This document shows positions 10,001 through 19,910 of a DNA stretch of 64,000 nt, piece after piece. The number at the start of each line of letters is the position of its first letter. The stretch's first letter is position 1. Both the position numbers and the translations under genes were made by a program. The DNA lies in contig VGZA01000014.1 in the NCBI GenBank assembly GCA_016872775.1, positions 1 to 64,000 of the forward strand, given 5' to 3'. The DNA is from Planctomycetota bacterium (lineage in GTDB: Bacteria; Planctomycetota; Planctomycetia; Pirellulales; Pirellulaceae). Under the pieces are notes generated by a model. That model made no database searches, was not told the DNA's origin, and worked only from the letters and a program-made list of their open reading frames with translations.

Positions 10001-11386
10001 GTCACCGTCGAAGTCGGCGTTGAATCCCTTGCAGACGAGCGGGTGCAGGTGAATCGCGTTGCCCTCCACCAATACCGGCTCAAAGGCCATGATCCCCATG
10101 CGATGCAGGGTCGGCGCCCGGTTCAGCAGCACCGGATGGTTCTGGATCACCGACTCCAGAATGTCCCAGACCTCTTCGTCCTTGCGCTCCAGCATCTTCT
10201 TGGCGCTCTTGATCGTGTCGGCGTGTCCCAGCTCCTTCAACTTGCGGATGATGAACGGCTGGTACAATTCCAGCGCGATCTTCTTGGGCAATCCGCACTG
10301 GTGCAGCCGCAACCGGGGGCCGACGACGATAACGCTTCGCGCCGAATAATCGACGCGCTTCCCCAGCAGGTTCTCGCGGAATCGCCCCTGCTTACCCTTG
10401 ATCATGTCGGTGAGTGACTTTAGCGGACGGTTGCTGCTGCCCAGCACCGGCCGCTTGCAACGGTTATTGTCGAACAGCGCATCGACCGATTGCTGCAACA
10501 TTCGCTTTTCGTTCCGGATGATCACTTCCGGCGCGTTGAGATCGACCAGTTTGCGCAGCCGGTTGTTACGGTTGATTATCCGGCGATAGAGGTCATTAAG
10601 GTCACTGGTGGCGAAATTGCCCGAGTCGAGCAGTACCAGCGGACGCAAGTCCGGTGGAATCACCGGAATCACATCCAGCACCATCCATTCCGGCTGGTTG
10701 TCGCTGTCGCGAATCGACTCCACGATTTTCAGCCGGTTGATCAGGTCCTTTTTCTTTTGCTTGGAGTTTGTCTCGACGAGTTCCTTGCGCAGTTCTTCCG
10801 ACAATTTGACCAGATCGAGTCCGCGCAGCAGCTTGCGGACCGCCTCCGCCCCCATATCGGCCTCAAAGGAGCCCTCGCCATACTGCTGCCGCGCTTCCTT
10901 GTACTCGTCCTCCGTGAGCATCTGCTGTTTTTCCAGGTCGGTCGACCCGGGATCAACGACCACGTAATCCTGGAAATAGATCACTTTTTCCATGCTGGTG
11001 GTTTTCATGTCGAGCAGATTGCCCAACCGGCTGGGCATCGCCTTGAAAAACCAGATATGAACGACCGGGGCCGCGAGTTCGATATGCCCCATTCGCTTGC
11101 GACGGACGCGCGAATGCGTGACCTTGACGCCACAGCGATCGCAGATCATGCCCTTGTATTTCATTCCGCGATATTTACCGCACGCGCATTCCCAGTCCTT
11201 TTCCGGTCCAAAAATCCGCTCGCAAAACAAACCGTCCTTCTCCGGGCGATACGTGCGGTAATTGATCGTCTCCGGCTTCTTCACCTCACCGAATGACCAA
11301 CTACGGATGTCATGGGGTCGGGCCAGACTGATCTTGACCGAAGCGTAATCGTTAATGCGATCATATGCGCTTTCGCCGATGGTCAT
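7025..11386 (-). CDS. rpoC: DNA-directed RNA polymerase subunit beta'
   Basis: A 1453-residue large subunit of RNA polymerase. The N-terminal zinc ribbon has Cys67, Cys69, Cys82 and Cys85. The catalytic Mg-binding motif NADFDGDQM is intact. The second zinc site is formed by a Cys in [10 protein letters not shown] and the [13 protein letters not shown] cluster, and the trigger-loop region is present. The C terminus carries a low-complexity Ser-rich tail (a run of six Ser) typical of lineage-specific tails. The start [14 protein letters not shown] is reasonable, as the conserved core begins at about residue 15. It lies downstream of rpoB (120-nt gap) and upstream of rpsL. Confidence 0.98.
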   Translation of the reverse strand: MTIGESAYDRINDYASVKISLARPHDIRSWSFGEVKKPETINYRTYRPEKDGLFCERIFGPEKDWECACGKYRGMKYKGMICDRCGVKVTHSRVRRKRMGHIELAAPVVHIWFFKAMPSRLGNLLDMKTTSMEKVIYFQDYVVVDPGSTDLEKQQMLTEDEYKEARQQYGEGSFEADMGAEAVRKLLRGLDLVKLSEELRKELVETNSKQKKKDLINRLKIVESIRDSDNQPEWMVLDVIPVIPPDLRPLVLLDSGNFATSDLNDLYRRIINRNNRLRKLVDLNAPEVIIRNEKRMLQQSVDALFDNNRCKRPVLGSSNRPLKSLTDMIKGKQGRFRENLLGKRVDYSARSVIVVGPRLRLHQCGLPKKIALELYQPFIIRKLKELGHADTIKSAKKMLERKDEEVWDILESVIQNHPVLLNRAPTLHRMGIMAFEPVLVEGNAIHLHPLVCKGFNADFDGDQMAVHLPLSIEAQVEAHTLMMSTNNIFAPSNGKPIMSPSQDTVMGCYYITIELSGRKGEGMVFSSPEEADLAYAQGEIELHAKIKVRLPRDRKLKSEDDRRRSGEIIQTTYGRVMFNMMLPRGMDFYNHPLRSGDMATVISDCYQALGRKATIELLDNMNQLGFRESTRSGLSFATDDLVTPTSKTRILADAEKTVLKFRKLYERGVITELERYNQVLDAWTHAREQITTEMMQAMETDERGDKPGYVNPVFLMAHSGARGGIEQIRQLAGMRGLMAKPTGEIIETPIKANFREGLTVLEYFSSTHGARKGLADTALKTADSGYLTRKLADVAQNVVVTQHDCGTTQGITKGVIYRGEKVEVKLSAAVMGRVSRQNIVNPVTDEVIVRESELITPEIARRIEEMGLEKIQVRSPMTCDAGLGVCRLCYGMDLSTGSLVEEGMAVGIIAAQSIGEPGTQLTMRTFHIGGVAGTHVEDHDIKCKKEGIVRFTRMRFVTTDEGNDIVLTRNAEMSLLDPKGRELEKYEIPTGAMLKVKDGQVVKSGTVLCQWDPHSIPILAEVSGKVRYEDMVEGETLRIEKDASGHVRRMIMDHKGELHPQVVLEDAEGKPLDVYYLPERAHIEVAEGQFVSAGSVLAKTPREASGITDITGGLPRVTEIFEARKPKEQAVMAEIDGTVEILGEKRRGKRTIIVRSESGIEREHLVPHGKRFLVHAGDHVKAGQALVDGPLVPHDILRISGEEAVQQYLLHEIQGVYRSQRVDINDKHIEIIVGRMLRKVRIENAGDTNLLQGLIMDRFEFRQVNQELAKCVKITQKGDSNFEPGSIVPKESLEQVNAQIEALGGEPAKGSRPKAATASTQLLGITKASVQSSSFISAASFQETTKVLTEAALAGKVDRLVGLKENVILGHLIPAGTGFRTFQESEVRYRPESLSALAAAKEQLLVQQFPLLQDDSKGDGASETAKGPPAGSSSSSSASLDKLFGTGAETGGE

Positions 11387-11506
11387 GTGCCTTAAACTCC
11401 TCTGGTTGGGGAAACCGAACCGATCGCTTGTTGCCGCAGCGATCGTCAGGTTCCCGGCAGTCCCGGATCAAATCTCAGTTGCATGGAAACTCGAACCGCC
11501 GCGGCG

Positions 11507-14500
11507 TCAAACCCGGCGTTTCTCTAATTGCATATTCAAGGCCAATCCGCGAATCTCGTTGGTCAACACATCGAAACTCGCCGGCGTACCAGCCTCCAAG
11601 GTATTCTCGCCTTTGACCATCGACTCGTAGATCTTCGTCCGTCCTTCGACGTCGTCGCTCTTGACCGTCAACAATTCCTGCAGGATGTAGGCGGCGCCGT
11701 ACGCTTCCAGCGCCCAGACTTCCATTTCCCCGAATCGCTGGCCACCGAATCGCGCCTTGCCACCCAGCGGTTGCTGGGTAATCAACGAATAGGGGCCGGT
11801 GCTGCGCGCGTGGACCTTGTCGTCGACCAAGTGGTGCAGCTTGAGCATGTAGATGTACCCTACCGTGGTTTCCTGCTGCAGCGGTTCGCCGGTGCGGCCG
11901 TCGAAAAGCCGGATCTTTCCGTGCCGCGGCAGATCGGCTTCGACCAACGCATCGTTGATATCGGCTTCCGACGCCCCGTCGAACACGGGTGTCACCGCCT
12001 GGAATCCCAACCGCGCTCCCGCCCACCCCAGGTGGGTTTCCAGAATCTGGCCGACGTTCATGCGGCTGGGCACTCCGAGCGGGTTGAGCATAATTTGCAA
12101 CGGCGTTCCGTCCGGCAGGAACGGCATGTCCTCCACCGGGAGGATCTTGGCGATCACACCCTTGTTCCCGTGGCGTCCCGCCATCTTATCGCCCACCGAA
12201 ATCACCCGCTTGGTGGCGATATATACCTTGACCATCTGCAGCACGCCGCTGCGCAATTCGTCGCCGCGTTTCATGCTGTTGAGTCGGCGATCGCGCAGAT
12301 CGATCGCGGTCTCGACTTCGGACCATTTCGTCCGGTAAATCGACTCGACTTCCGCAATCAGACTCTCACTCCGCATGTGCGAGGTGACCGACTGCAGCCG
12401 GAACTGCTGCGCGCGTTCGGCTACAAACTTCGAGTCCTGATCGCGGATCAGAGGCGTACCGTCCTCATCGGTAATTGATCGCCCCAGGCTCTTCTCCATT
12501 TCGGTGATCATTTCCGCGAAGACTTCGGAGATCCGCTTGTTGCCATCGGTCTCGACGTCCTTAAGTTCCTTTTCGAACTTCTTTCGTTCGTCCTCGCTGA
12601 GACTCATCCGCCGCGAGAACTTCTGCGTATCGATAACGATTCCTTCGATCCCCGAAGGGACCTCCAGCGAATCGTTCTTTACGTCCTCCCCAGCGCGCCC
12701 GAAGATCGCATGCAGCAGCTTTTCCTCGGGCGTCAATTCGGTCTTCGACTTGGGCGAGACCTTCCCGACCAGAATGTCACCCGGCCGCACGTAGGTTCCC
12801 ACCTGCACGATCCCATTCTCGTCAAGGTTCCGCAAAGCCTTTTCGCTGACGTTGGGAATATCCCGCGTGAACTCTTCGCGTCCCAGCTTGGTCTCGCGAA
12901 TCTCCACGTCAAACTCTTCGATATGCAGCGAAGTGTAGACGTCGTTCTTGACCAATTCCTCGCTGATGATGATCGCGTCCTCGAAGTTGTAACCGTCGAA
13001 TGACATGAAGCCGACGAGGACATTGCGGCCGAGTGCGAGTTCCCCGTTGAAGGTGGCGGCGCCATCGGCGATCACCTGTCCCTTCTCGACGCGATCTCCA
13101 ACCTTGATAATCGGTCGCTGGTTGATGCAGGTCCGTTCGTTCAGTCCTTTATACTTTTTGAGTTCGTACGAATCGGGACCGATCTCAATTCGGTCGGCGT
13201 CGGCGTAAGTGACCTTGCCGGCGCGCCGAGCGCGCACCACCATGCTGGAGTTGCGCGCCACATCTTTTTCCATTCCGGTCGCAACGATCGGCGGTTCGGT
13301 GACCAGCAACGGGACCGCTTGTCGCTGCATATTGGAACCCATCAGCGCCCGGTTGGCGTCGTCGTGTTCCAGGAACGGGATCAAACCGGCCGAAACACCG
13401 ACCATCTGACTCGGAGCCACATCGATGTACTGAACCTGGTCGGGCGCCACGATTTCGAAATCCGATCGGTGGCGCGCGATGATGGTATGCCCCGCCGCGA
13501 TATGGTTCTTTTCGATCGGCGTGTCGGCCGGTGCGACATAGGCATCGGATTCCTCGTCGGCCCGCAGCGACACCGGCGCCTCATCCACCAGCTTCCCTTT
13601 GTGAATCTTGCGATAGGGAGTGACCAGAAAACCGTAGTCGTCGACGCCGGCGTAAATTCCCAGGCTCGAAATCAGACCGATATTCGTTCCTTCCGGCGTC
13701 TCGATAGGACAGATTCGCCCGTAGTGCGAAATATGCACGTCGCGGACCTCAAAACCGGCTCGTTTACGATTCAAACCGCCGGGGCCCAGTGCCGACAAAC
13801 GCCGCTCGTGCGTCAACTGCGACAAAGGATTGGTCTGATCCACAACCTGCGACAGTTCGCCCCGCCCAAAGAAATACTCGATCGCCGCCGAAATGCTCTT
13901 GGGATTGACCAGGCTACGTGGCGACATGTCCTCCACATCCTTGAGACTCATCCGCTCCTGAACGGTGCGCCGCAGCTTGAGAAACCCCTTGCGAAGTTCG
14001 TCACTGGCAAGCTCGTCGATCGTTCGCAGCCGTCGATTCCCCAGGTGGTCAATATCGTCAACTTCGACCTCGGCACCGGAAACCGACAGCTCGACCAGAT
14101 AAATGATCGACGCGATCAGATCCTCGGGACGCAACGTCATTTCCTTTTCGGACACCGTCAAAGACAGTTTCCGGTTGATGCGGAATCGACCGACGCGGCC
14201 GAGCCGGTACCTGTTCACGTCGAAGAACTTCTCGTGGAACAAGGTTTTGGCCTTATCCAATTGGGGCGGATTGCCGGGGCGCAATCGCTGGTAAATCCGC
14301 AGCAGCGCTTCCTCGTGACTGGTGGTCGCGTCCTCGGCCAGACTGTTCAAGATCAGGCTACTCTTCGGCGGCGCCAGAACCTCGACCTTGGAAACGCCGG
14401 CCGTGCAGATGGTCTCCGCGATGTTCTTGGTGATCCGCTGTCCGGCTTCGACAATGATCTCGCCGGAGCGGCCCGAATTGGCGGGATACACGACATCGTC

Positions 14501-15232
14501 GACGGAGATTTTTCCATCCAGTTTCGCCACGCTGCGGCCGTCGACGACCTTTTCAACCGACGTCTCGTAAAACGCGCGAATCAGTTCCGAATCATTGCTG
14601 TATTTCGAACTCATCGCACGCAGCAGCGTCATGGCCGAGAACTTGCCGCTCTGATCGATCTTGACACTCAGGACGTCCTTCTTGGTCGCGTTGACCTCAA
14701 TCCAACTGCCGCGTTCGGGAATGATCCGGCAACTGGGCAGCTTGCGATCCGAGGTACCATCCTGGTCCATGACAAAATCGACACCCGGGCTACGGTGCAA
14801 CTGGCTCACCACGACACGCTCCGCACCGTTGATGATGAACTCGCCGCCACCGAGCATAATCGGGATGTCGCCCAGATAGACTTCTTCCTCGATCGGCTGG
14901 TCCTTGTTCAACCGCAGCCAGATGCGAAACGGCTGCCCGTAGGTAAGTCGCAACTGCCGGCACTCCTCCGGCGTATAGCGGGGCTTGCCCAAATCGTATT
15001 TGACGTAGTCGAGACGCGTCGATTTGTCGTAGCTCTCGATTGGGAAGATCTCGCGCAGCACTCCCTCCAGCCCCTGGTCCTTGCGCTTTTCCAACGCAAC
15101 GTCGGCCTGCAGAAATGCCTCGTAACTCTTCGTTTGAATCTGTGTCAAATCGGGAATCGGGTGATGTTCCCGACCGCTGCCGAAGCGACGAACTTCACTG
15201 GGATTCAAACGCCGTTGGGCTGAGGTTGCCAT
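11507..15232 (-). CDS. rpoB: DNA-directed RNA polymerase subunit beta
   Basis: A 1241-residue RNA polymerase subunit. The rifampicin pocket (about residues 455-490) keeps the residues equivalent to E. coli Gln513, Asp516, His526, Arg529 and Ser531 ([24 protein letters not shown]), so the target looks drug-sensitive. The conserved GPGGL and ICPIETPEG blocks follow. The C-terminal clamp/switch region is complete and ends [11 protein letters not shown] 15232 begins [13 protein letters not shown], a few residues before the conserved [13 protein letters not shown] segment, with an AGGAG about 12 nt upstream. A 453-bp gap separates it from rplL. Confidence 0.98.
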   Translation of the reverse strand: MATSAQRRLNPSEVRRFGSGREHHPIPDLTQIQTKSYEAFLQADVALEKRKDQGLEGVLREIFPIESYDKSTRLDYVKYDLGKPRYTPEECRQLRLTYGQPFRIWLRLNKDQPIEEEVYLGDIPIMLGGGEFIINGAERVVVSQLHRSPGVDFVMDQDGTSDRKLPSCRIIPERGSWIEVNATKKDVLSVKIDQSGKFSAMTLLRAMSSKYSNDSELIRAFYETSVEKVVDGRSVAKLDGKISVDDVVYPANSGRSGEIIVEAGQRITKNIAETICTAGVSKVEVLAPPKSSLILNSLAEDATTSHEEALLRIYQRLRPGNPPQLDKAKTLFHEKFFDVNRYRLGRVGRFRINRKLSLTVSEKEMTLRPEDLIASIIYLVELSVSGAEVEVDDIDHLGNRRLRTIDELASDELRKGFLKLRRTVQERMSLKDVEDMSPRSLVNPKSISAAIEYFFGRGELSQVVDQTNPLSQLTHERRLSALGPGGLNRKRAGFEVRDVHISHYGRICPIETPEGTNIGLISSLGIYAGVDDYGFLVTPYRKIHKGKLVDEAPVSLRADEESDAYVAPADTPIEKNHIAAGHTIIARHRSDFEIVAPDQVQYIDVAPSQMVGVSAGLIPFLEHDDANRALMGSNMQRQAVPLLVTEPPIVATGMEKDVARNSSMVVRARRAGKVTYADADRIEIGPDSYELKKYKGLNERTCINQRPIIKVGDRVEKGQVIADGAATFNGELALGRNVLVGFMSFDGYNFEDAIIISEELVKNDVYTSLHIEEFDVEIRETKLGREEFTRDIPNVSEKALRNLDENGIVQVGTYVRPGDILVGKVSPKSKTELTPEEKLLHAIFGRAGEDVKNDSLEVPSGIEGIVIDTQKFSRRMSLSEDERKKFEKELKDVETDGNKRISEVFAEMITEMEKSLGRSITDEDGTPLIRDQDSKFVAERAQQFRLQSVTSHMRSESLIAEVESIYRTKWSEVETAIDLRDRRLNSMKRGDELRSGVLQMVKVYIATKRVISVGDKMAGRHGNKGVIAKILPVEDMPFLPDGTPLQIMLNPLGVPSRMNVGQILETHLGWAGARLGFQAVTPVFDGASEADINDALVEADLPRHGKIRLFDGRTGEPLQQETTVGYIYMLKLHHLVDDKVHARSTGPYSLITQQPLGGKARFGGQRFGEMEVWALEAYGAAYILQELLTVKSDDVEGRTKIYESMVKGENTLEAGTPASFDVLTNEIRGLALNMQLEKRRV

Positions 15233-15685
15233 AAGCGTGGCTACTCCTGGGACTGATGAGCCGTTGTGCGAATCATTAGGGGAAAGCGTGCCCGGAATCG
15301 CGGGACTCGGTACCGGACAACCTGCGGCAGGTGTGTGATTGGGAGCCGAAAACGGGTCGCGACGACATCAGGCTCGGGAGGTGAAGTACCCGCCCGCAGC
15401 CTGCCAGATGATTTCGATCGAGAACGCAAGGAACCAGCCCACGCCTTCCCTGCCGAATGCGGTCCGCGCGGTAACGAACGGGCGTCAATCGGGCAGGGTC
15501 CAAGGAGACCTCGGCGCATAATGCCCCCTGGGATTGTGAAAGCACGCTCACACGCTCGTGAGTCCCGCTGGAGGCTCGGTGGGTCAATGCCAGCATTCTC
15601 GCTCAACACCACGAAGCGCAGACGACCGCAATCGCCTTCGCTTCGTCGCAGAAATGGGTAACGCGCCGCCGTCGCCGCCGAGCAA
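15233..15685 (-). other. rplL-rpoB intergenic region
   Basis: This 453-bp stretch is the longest gap in the ribosomal/RNA polymerase array. Short reading frames cross it on both strands, but none has recognisable protein features. One clear stem-loop lies about 40 nt after rplL (separate entry). In E. coli the rplL-rpoB spacer carries an attenuator and an RNase III site that set the ratio of ribosomal protein to polymerase mRNA; a similar role here is inference. No convincing promoter for rpoB was found. Confidence 0.5.
15611..15646 (-). promoter_or_regulatory. Stem-loop downstream of rplL, candidate attenuator or processing site
   Basis: ACGAAGCG (15611-15618) pairs perfectly with CGCTTCGT (15639-15646), an 8-bp stem with a 20-nt loop, about 40 nt after the rplL stop. 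There is no T-tract, so it is not a standard intrinsic terminator. Position suggests a partial terminator or RNase III-type processing site before rpoB. Confidence 0.35.
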
Positions 15686-16084
15686 TTACTTCAATTCCAC
15701 TGTTGCGCCCGCGGCTTCGAGTTCCTTCTTGATTTTCTCGGCATCTTCCTTGGAAGCACCCTGCTTGATCGTCGCCGGAGGAGCTTCCACCAGTTTCTTG
15801 GCATCCATCAACGAAGCGCCGGTGATATTCTTGACGACTTTGACCACTTCCAACTTCTTGTCGCCAAACCCGGTCATGACCACGTCGAACTCGGTCTTTT
15901 CCGGAGCGGCAGCTGCCGCTGGCGCCGCGGGTCCCGCCATCATGACTGCCCCACCCGCAGCCGGCTTGATGCCGTACGCTTCTTCGATGTAATCGCTGAG
16001 TGCCTTGGCCTGCTTCAGTGTCAGGTTGGCGATCTTGTCTCCGATTTCCTTCAACTCCGGTTCCAATACAGCTGCATCAGACAT
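15686..16084 (-). CDS. rplL: 50S ribosomal protein L7/L12
   Basis: A 132-residue stalk protein that recruits translational GTPases. It has the three-part layout of the family: N-terminal dimerisation helices (about residues 1-40), an Ala/Pro/Gly-rich hinge ([13 protein letters not shown], about 50-62) and the C-terminal factor-binding domain ([20 protein letters not shown] to the end). In the C-terminal domain a MDAKKLVE segment replaces the usual LKEAKELVE. The gene follows rplJ after 265 nt. Confidence 0.97.
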   Translation of the reverse strand: MSDAAVLEPELKEIGDKIANLTLKQAKALSDYIEEAYGIKPAAGGAVMMAGPAAPAAAAAPEKTEFDVVMTGFGDKKLEVVKVVKNITGASLMDAKKLVEAPPATIKQGASKEDAEKIKKELEAAGATVELK

Positions 16085-16349
16085 GACGGGAATCTTCCTT
16101 TCTCAATCGGGCGGTGCGAGCCAATGGCAGCTCGCCCGTCCTGCCTGGCACGCTTTTGCACCAAGCTACCCAAAAAAAACAAAACTTCAAAGTCCAATCG
16201 TCACAAGCCGCGGCTTTCGGTCACGCCCCGAATACCGCGTCATCGGCCTGCGACCCACCGCCGAGAACTTTCGAAGCGAATCTACGCCGCGGCCTGCGAT
16301 TCCTGCTTCGATCCTTTCTCGACCCGATCCTAAAAAAACTAATCCCCCT

Positions 16350-16880
16350 TCAGGACGAAGCCTCTGTTTCCTCGCCCTTCTGTTTGATCTGACTGGCCAG
16401 CGCACCACCCGGGCTCGCCAATTGGGAAAGCAGATTCGCCCCCGGGCACAGGACCTGTCCCATCAGAATGCTCAACTGCTCCAACCGACTTGGCCACTTA
16501 CTGATATCTTTGACGCGATCGGCCGAGAGTTTCTCCCGGTCCATTACGCCGCCGCGCAACTCGAATTTTTCGTATTGCGCATCCTGCTGAATCTCTGTGA
16601 TCTCTTTGGCCAGCTGCACGAAATCGGTCGATCCCCAACAGACCGCCAGCGACCCATTGCTGCCTTCAAATGCCGGTGCCAGCGACGTGCCTTCGGTGGC
16701 CCGCTTAGCCAGGCTACCCTTGACCACCAGCAGGCTGATATTGCGTTCCCGTAATTTCTTCCGCAAAGCGTACGTCTTGTCGGTCGGCAAACCGATCACG
16801 TTAACCAGCAATGCGTCTTCAACACCCGTGAGTCGTTTGCGGACTTCAGCGGCCACCAGGTTTTTAACGTACTTGCTCAT
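16350..16880 (-). CDS. rplJ: 50S ribosomal protein L10
   Basis: A 176-residue protein that anchors the L7/L12 dimers to 23S rRNA. The N-terminal rRNA-binding part is recognisable (VNVIGLPTDKTYALRKKLRERNISLLVVKGSLAKRA, about residues 24-60), followed by the short C-terminal helix that binds L7/L12. The spacer from rplA is only 53 nt, too short for the long L10 leader of E. coli, so any autoregulation must differ. The 265-nt gap to rplL contains an A-rich run but no recognised structure. Confidence 0.95.
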   Translation of the reverse strand: MSKYVKNLVAAEVRKRLTGVEDALLVNVIGLPTDKTYALRKKLRERNISLLVVKGSLAKRATEGTSLAPAFEGSNGSLAVCWGSTDFVQLAKEITEIQQDAQYEKFELRGGVMDREKLSADRVKDISKWPSRLEQLSILMGQVLCPGANLLSQLASPGGALASQIKQKGEETEASS

Positions 16881-16933
16881 GTTCGTAGTTACTCAGAATT
16901 CTGCAGTCAACTTACAACGCCAGCCCACCCCAA

Positions 16934-17620
16934 TCAGGCGGCAATCCGGACCGCCGGGCTCATTGTCGCGCAAATGACAATGCCGCGAACGTAGACCCCT
17001 TTGACGGCGTTCGGCTTCAGTCCCAGTACGTAGTCGATGAACGCTTGAATATTGTCTCGCAACTTATCCGCGGTGAAGCTCAACTTGCCCACGACGGCAT
17101 GCACGTTTCCACCGGCGTCATTTCGGAATTCGACCTTGCCCGCTTTGTACTCCTTGATGACTTTCGCAACATCCGGCGTTACCGTCCCAGCTCGGGGCGA
17201 CGGCATCAGACCACGTGGCCCCAGCACTTTGCCCAACGGTCCAACCAGGCCCATCATGTCGGGGGCCGCAATGCAGACGTCAAAATCCGTCCAGCCTTCT
17301 TTGATTTTCTTGGCAAGGTCCTCCTGACCCACTTCATCCGCACCGGCTTCCCGCGCCGCATCCGCGAGATTGCCTTTCGCGAACACCACGACACGCTGGG
17401 ACTTTCCGATTCCGTGGGGCAAAACTATCGATCCTCGCACCAATTGGTCGGCCTGCTTCGCGTCAATCCCCAGGCGCATATGAATTTCCACCGTCTGGTC
17501 GAATTTCGCCGGTGCCACGGCGCCGTAACTTTTCAGGGCTTCGACGGCCTGTGGCAATGCAACGGCCTGGGCCGGCTGCTTGGCGACCTGGGCTCGATAA
17601 CGCTTGGATTTCTTGGTCAT
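16934..17620 (-). CDS. rplA: 50S ribosomal protein L1
   Basis: A 228-residue L1-stalk protein that binds 23S rRNA near the E site. Family signatures are present: [20 protein letters not shown], the [14 protein letters not shown] motif and the [10 protein letters not shown] segment. The ATG at 17620 ([11 protein letters not shown]) is preceded by AGGG about 7 nt upstream and is preferred to the in-frame TTG at 17650. It lies between rplK (191-nt gap) and rplJ, the standard L11-L1-L10-L12 order. Confidence 0.96.
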   Translation of the reverse strand: MTKKSKRYRAQVAKQPAQAVALPQAVEALKSYGAVAPAKFDQTVEIHMRLGIDAKQADQLVRGSIVLPHGIGKSQRVVVFAKGNLADAAREAGADEVGQEDLAKKIKEGWTDFDVCIAAPDMMGLVGPLGKVLGPRGLMPSPRAGTVTPDVAKVIKEYKAGKVEFRNDAGGNVHAVVGKLSFTADKLRDNIQAFIDYVLGLKPNAVKGVYVRGIVICATMSPAVRIAA

Positions 17621-17811
17621 GCTGCTACCCTGCTTCTTCCCTGCCGCCAACGGATTGCCGAGGATCGCGAGTCGGTCGAGCGTCGCGGAAGGGGAATTCG
17701 TTTTTTTAACCGGAAATGAGTTTCAATGCGAGCGGTGGCGCGTCATTTTTCGGGAATCGGCGGCCAACGACGGCTCTCTCAGGACGCTCGTCGTTCGGCA
17801 GAACGAACCAG

Positions 17812-18243
17812 CTAATCGACAACTTCGATTCCCATACTGCGAGCGGTCCCCTCGATCATCCGACAAGCATGCGGGATATCCCGGGCGTTCAGGTCGGCCA
17901 TTTTCTTCTTGCAAATGTCGACCACCTGCGCTTTCGTCACCCGACCGACCTTGTCCTTGTTTGGCACGCCCGCGCCCTTTGCGATTCCCGCAGCCTGTTT
18001 CAACAGCGCCGACGCAGGGGGACTTTTGGTGACGAACTCAAAGCTACGATCGCTGTAAACCGTCACAATTACAGGGATCGGAGTCCCGTTGTACTCGCGG
18101 GTCCGCTCGTTGAACTGCAAAACAAACTGTCCCAGGTTAATTCCAAATTTACCCAAGGAAGTTCCTACCGGCGGGGCGGGCGTTGCCTGTCCGCCTGGCA
18201 CCTGGAATTTTGCCTGACCGGTCATCGTTTTCTGCTTAGCCAT
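17812..18243 (-). CDS. rplK: 50S ribosomal protein L11
   Basis: A 143-residue component of the GTPase-associated centre. The Pro-rich N-terminal linker (GGQATPAPPVG) and the C-terminal rRNA-binding domain (NKDKVGRVTKAQVVDICKKK and the GTARSMGIEV end) are intact. Residues after the Pro-rich loop (TSLGKFGINLGQFVLQFN) depart from the usual ALGQHGVNIMEFCKAFN. It is preceded by nusG (96-nt gap). Confidence 0.96.
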   Translation of the reverse strand: MAKQKTMTGQAKFQVPGGQATPAPPVGTSLGKFGINLGQFVLQFNERTREYNGTPIPVIVTVYSDRSFEFVTKSPPASALLKQAAGIAKGAGVPNKDKVGRVTKAQVVDICKKKMADLNARDIPHACRMIEGTARSMGIEVVD

Positions 18244-18339
18244 TTGTCACTCTCACCTGGAGACATCCCGATTCGGAATGGTCAAATACCTCTACGTCAA
18301 AACTACGTACCCACGCACACGCCGTCGCGCCGCAAACCG

Positions 18340-19107
18340 CTAGATAGCCTCGATCTGCCAATGGGGGATCTCGATCGGCGTCGATCGCCCGAAAAACAGG
18401 AAAGTTACCGTAACCCGGCCGTTCGCCTGATCGATCGAAGCCACATCTCCTTCAAAATTCTGGAAATTGCCTTCCTTCACGCGTACCCGATCCCCGATCT
18501 TAAATGGAATTCCTGTCCGAACCGCCGCAGTCCCTTCTTCGTCGGGACGCGACGTCTTGAGGATTTTTTCGATCTCATGAGCCGGCATCGGGGACGGTTT
18601 TCCGGCCGATCCGGTGAAGTCGCCGATTCCCGGCGTCTCGCGAACGAGAAACCAGGTGTCGTCGTTGATTGCCATATGGACAACCAGGTAGCCCGGGTAG
18701 AGCTTGCGTTTGACGATCTTGCGTTTGCCGCTTTTCGTGAATTCCGCCACGTCTTCGGTCGGCACGATAATATCACCGAAGTACTTATCGAGCCCGGCCA
18801 CCTTGACGCGTCGCTGGAGCGCTTCGCGGATGGAATCTTCGCGATTCACCTGGACTTTGATGATGTACCATTGCCGTTCCAGCGCGGCCTGCTCATCTTC
18901 CGCGATAAACTCCAGCGGTTCCACCGGTCCGATATCAATGCTGCTCTCGTCCGATTCGCGCTGGGCGTCCAACGCATCGTCTTCGGGCAACGACTGCGAT
19001 TCCTCGTCCGGACGCCCGCCATCGGCAGCACCGGAGCCACTACTTGCCGACTGCTCCGGACCATTGCCCGGGACAGGCTCGCTGGATTCGTTTGGCTCGA
19101 TGCTCAC
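18340..19107 (-). CDS. nusG: Transcription termination/antitermination factor NusG
   Basis: A 255-residue elongation factor that bridges the RNA polymerase clamp. The first 75 or so residues are a Ser/Glu/Asp-rich acidic extension absent from E. coli NusG (181 aa). The NGN domain follows (QWYIIKVQVNREDSIREAL, with KRKLYPGYLVVHM), then a KOW domain (GDRVRVKEGNFQNFEGDV). The start codon is GTG at 19107, overlapping the secE TGA (GTGA at 19107-19104), so the two genes are translationally coupled. Confidence 0.95.
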   Translation of the reverse strand: MSIEPNESSEPVPGNGPEQSASSGSGAADGGRPDEESQSLPEDDALDAQRESDESSIDIGPVEPLEFIAEDEQAALERQWYIIKVQVNREDSIREALQRRVKVAGLDKYFGDIIVPTEDVAEFTKSGKRKIVKRKLYPGYLVVHMAINDDTWFLVRETPGIGDFTGSAGKPSPMPAHEIEKILKTSRPDEEGTAAVRTGIPFKIGDRVRVKEGNFQNFEGDVASIDQANGRVTVTFLFFGRSTPIEIPHWQIEAI

Positions 19108-19565
19108 GACGCCTCCTTCGTGCCACCCACTTGCAGGATCCCCAGGAATTTGAACACGATCACCCAGAACCAGTCGAAGCTGTACAACAGCACCATCATC
19201 GAGAACAAAACAAAAATCACAACGAACGAACTGCGGTAAAGCTCCGCATTGGACGGCCAGGAAACCTTGGTCATTTCCGCTTCGACGGCGATCAGAAAAT
19301 CGGCGAATCGCGGGTAGTTTACGATTCGAAAGGCGAACCAGCCTCCGACCGTCAGGAATACCATTGGCAGGATGAATCGCGAGTTGGCAAAGAACTCGTT
19401 GCCGGTCTGGAAGCCGGACCAGCGGTAGGCTCCCGCGGCGACGGCCACCAGGATTGCCAGCATTGTCACGCGGCGCGCGATGCGGCCCTGCGTCGCTTTA
19501 TAAAGCCCGACCTGGAAGAGCTCGCCGATCAACGACGGCGCTTCGACTATCTTGTCGGTTGACAT
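19104..19565 (-). CDS. secE: Preprotein translocase subunit SecE
   Basis: A 153-residue subunit of the SecYEG channel. Three hydrophobic segments are visible, and the conserved cytoplasmic amphipathic helix reads EMTKVSWPSNAEL, matching the family's E..KV.WP signature, just before the essential last membrane helix. ATG 19565 (MSTDKIVEAP) is used; an ATG four codons upstream (19577) is equally possible. It is followed by nusG with a 4-nt GTGA overlap and preceded by tRNA-Trp. Confidence 0.93.
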   Translation of the reverse strand: MSTDKIVEAPSLIGELFQVGLYKATQGRIARRVTMLAILVAVAAGAYRWSGFQTGNEFFANSRFILPMVFLTVGGWFAFRIVNYPRFADFLIAVEAEMTKVSWPSNAELYRSSFVVIFVLFSMMVLLYSFDWFWVIVFKFLGILQVGGTKEAS

Positions 19566-19682
19566 TTCGGCACCCATTTTCCACTCAAAACGACGTCGCC
19601 GTCGCTGCGCTTCCCTGCGGTTACAAATCTTCAACCACGGCATCGCCGCAGGCCCGTCCTGCGTTAACCGTGGCGTTCATGG

Positions 19683-19755
19683 CAGGGGCGGCGGGAATCG
19701 AACTCGCAACCTCTGGTTTTGGAGACCAGCGCTCTGCCAATTGAGCTACACCCCT
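19683..19755 (-). tRNA. trnW(cca): tRNA-Trp (CCA anticodon)
   Basis: A 73-nt cloverleaf on the minus strand. Acceptor stem AGGGGTG pairs with CGCCCCT with discriminator G; the anticodon stem-loop CTGGTCTCCAAAACCAG gives CCA, and the T-loop is GTTCGATTC. CCA is not encoded. It lies between tuf and secE, an arrangement found in many bacteria but not E. coli. Confidence 0.97.
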
Positions 19756-19840
19756 CTGATTTCCTTCGGTTGACTTCCTCGGATTGACTTGCTCAGGTGC
19801 GTCCAACGGAATTCGCTGGACCGTCCCGATGCTGGCAACA

Positions 19841-19870
19841 CGGGCCGCCTGATCATGTCCAAGCGGCCCG
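19841..19870 (-). terminator. Stem-loop after tuf
   Basis: CGGGCCGC (19841-19848) pairs with GCGGCCCG (19863-19870) around a 14-nt loop, about 40 nt after the tuf stop. No T-tract follows on the minus strand, so it may be an attenuator or mRNA-stabilising hairpin rather than a full terminator. Confidence 0.3.
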
Positions 19871-19910
19871 CACCCCTGCAGACTCCCATCACCCGTAAAT
19901 TCTCAACCGA

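Noticed and set aside
8960-10417. 485-codon open frame antisense to rpoC
   Set aside because: Shadow of rpoC; low-complexity His/Arg/Gln-rich translation typical of antisense GC-rich DNA.
13319-15223. 634-codon open frame antisense to rpoB
   Set aside because: rpoB on the other strand is intact and conserved throughout; the antisense translation has no family features.
15241-15612. Short frames in the rplL-rpoB gap
   Set aside because: No ribosome-binding site or protein features; the gap position is explained by operon regulation.
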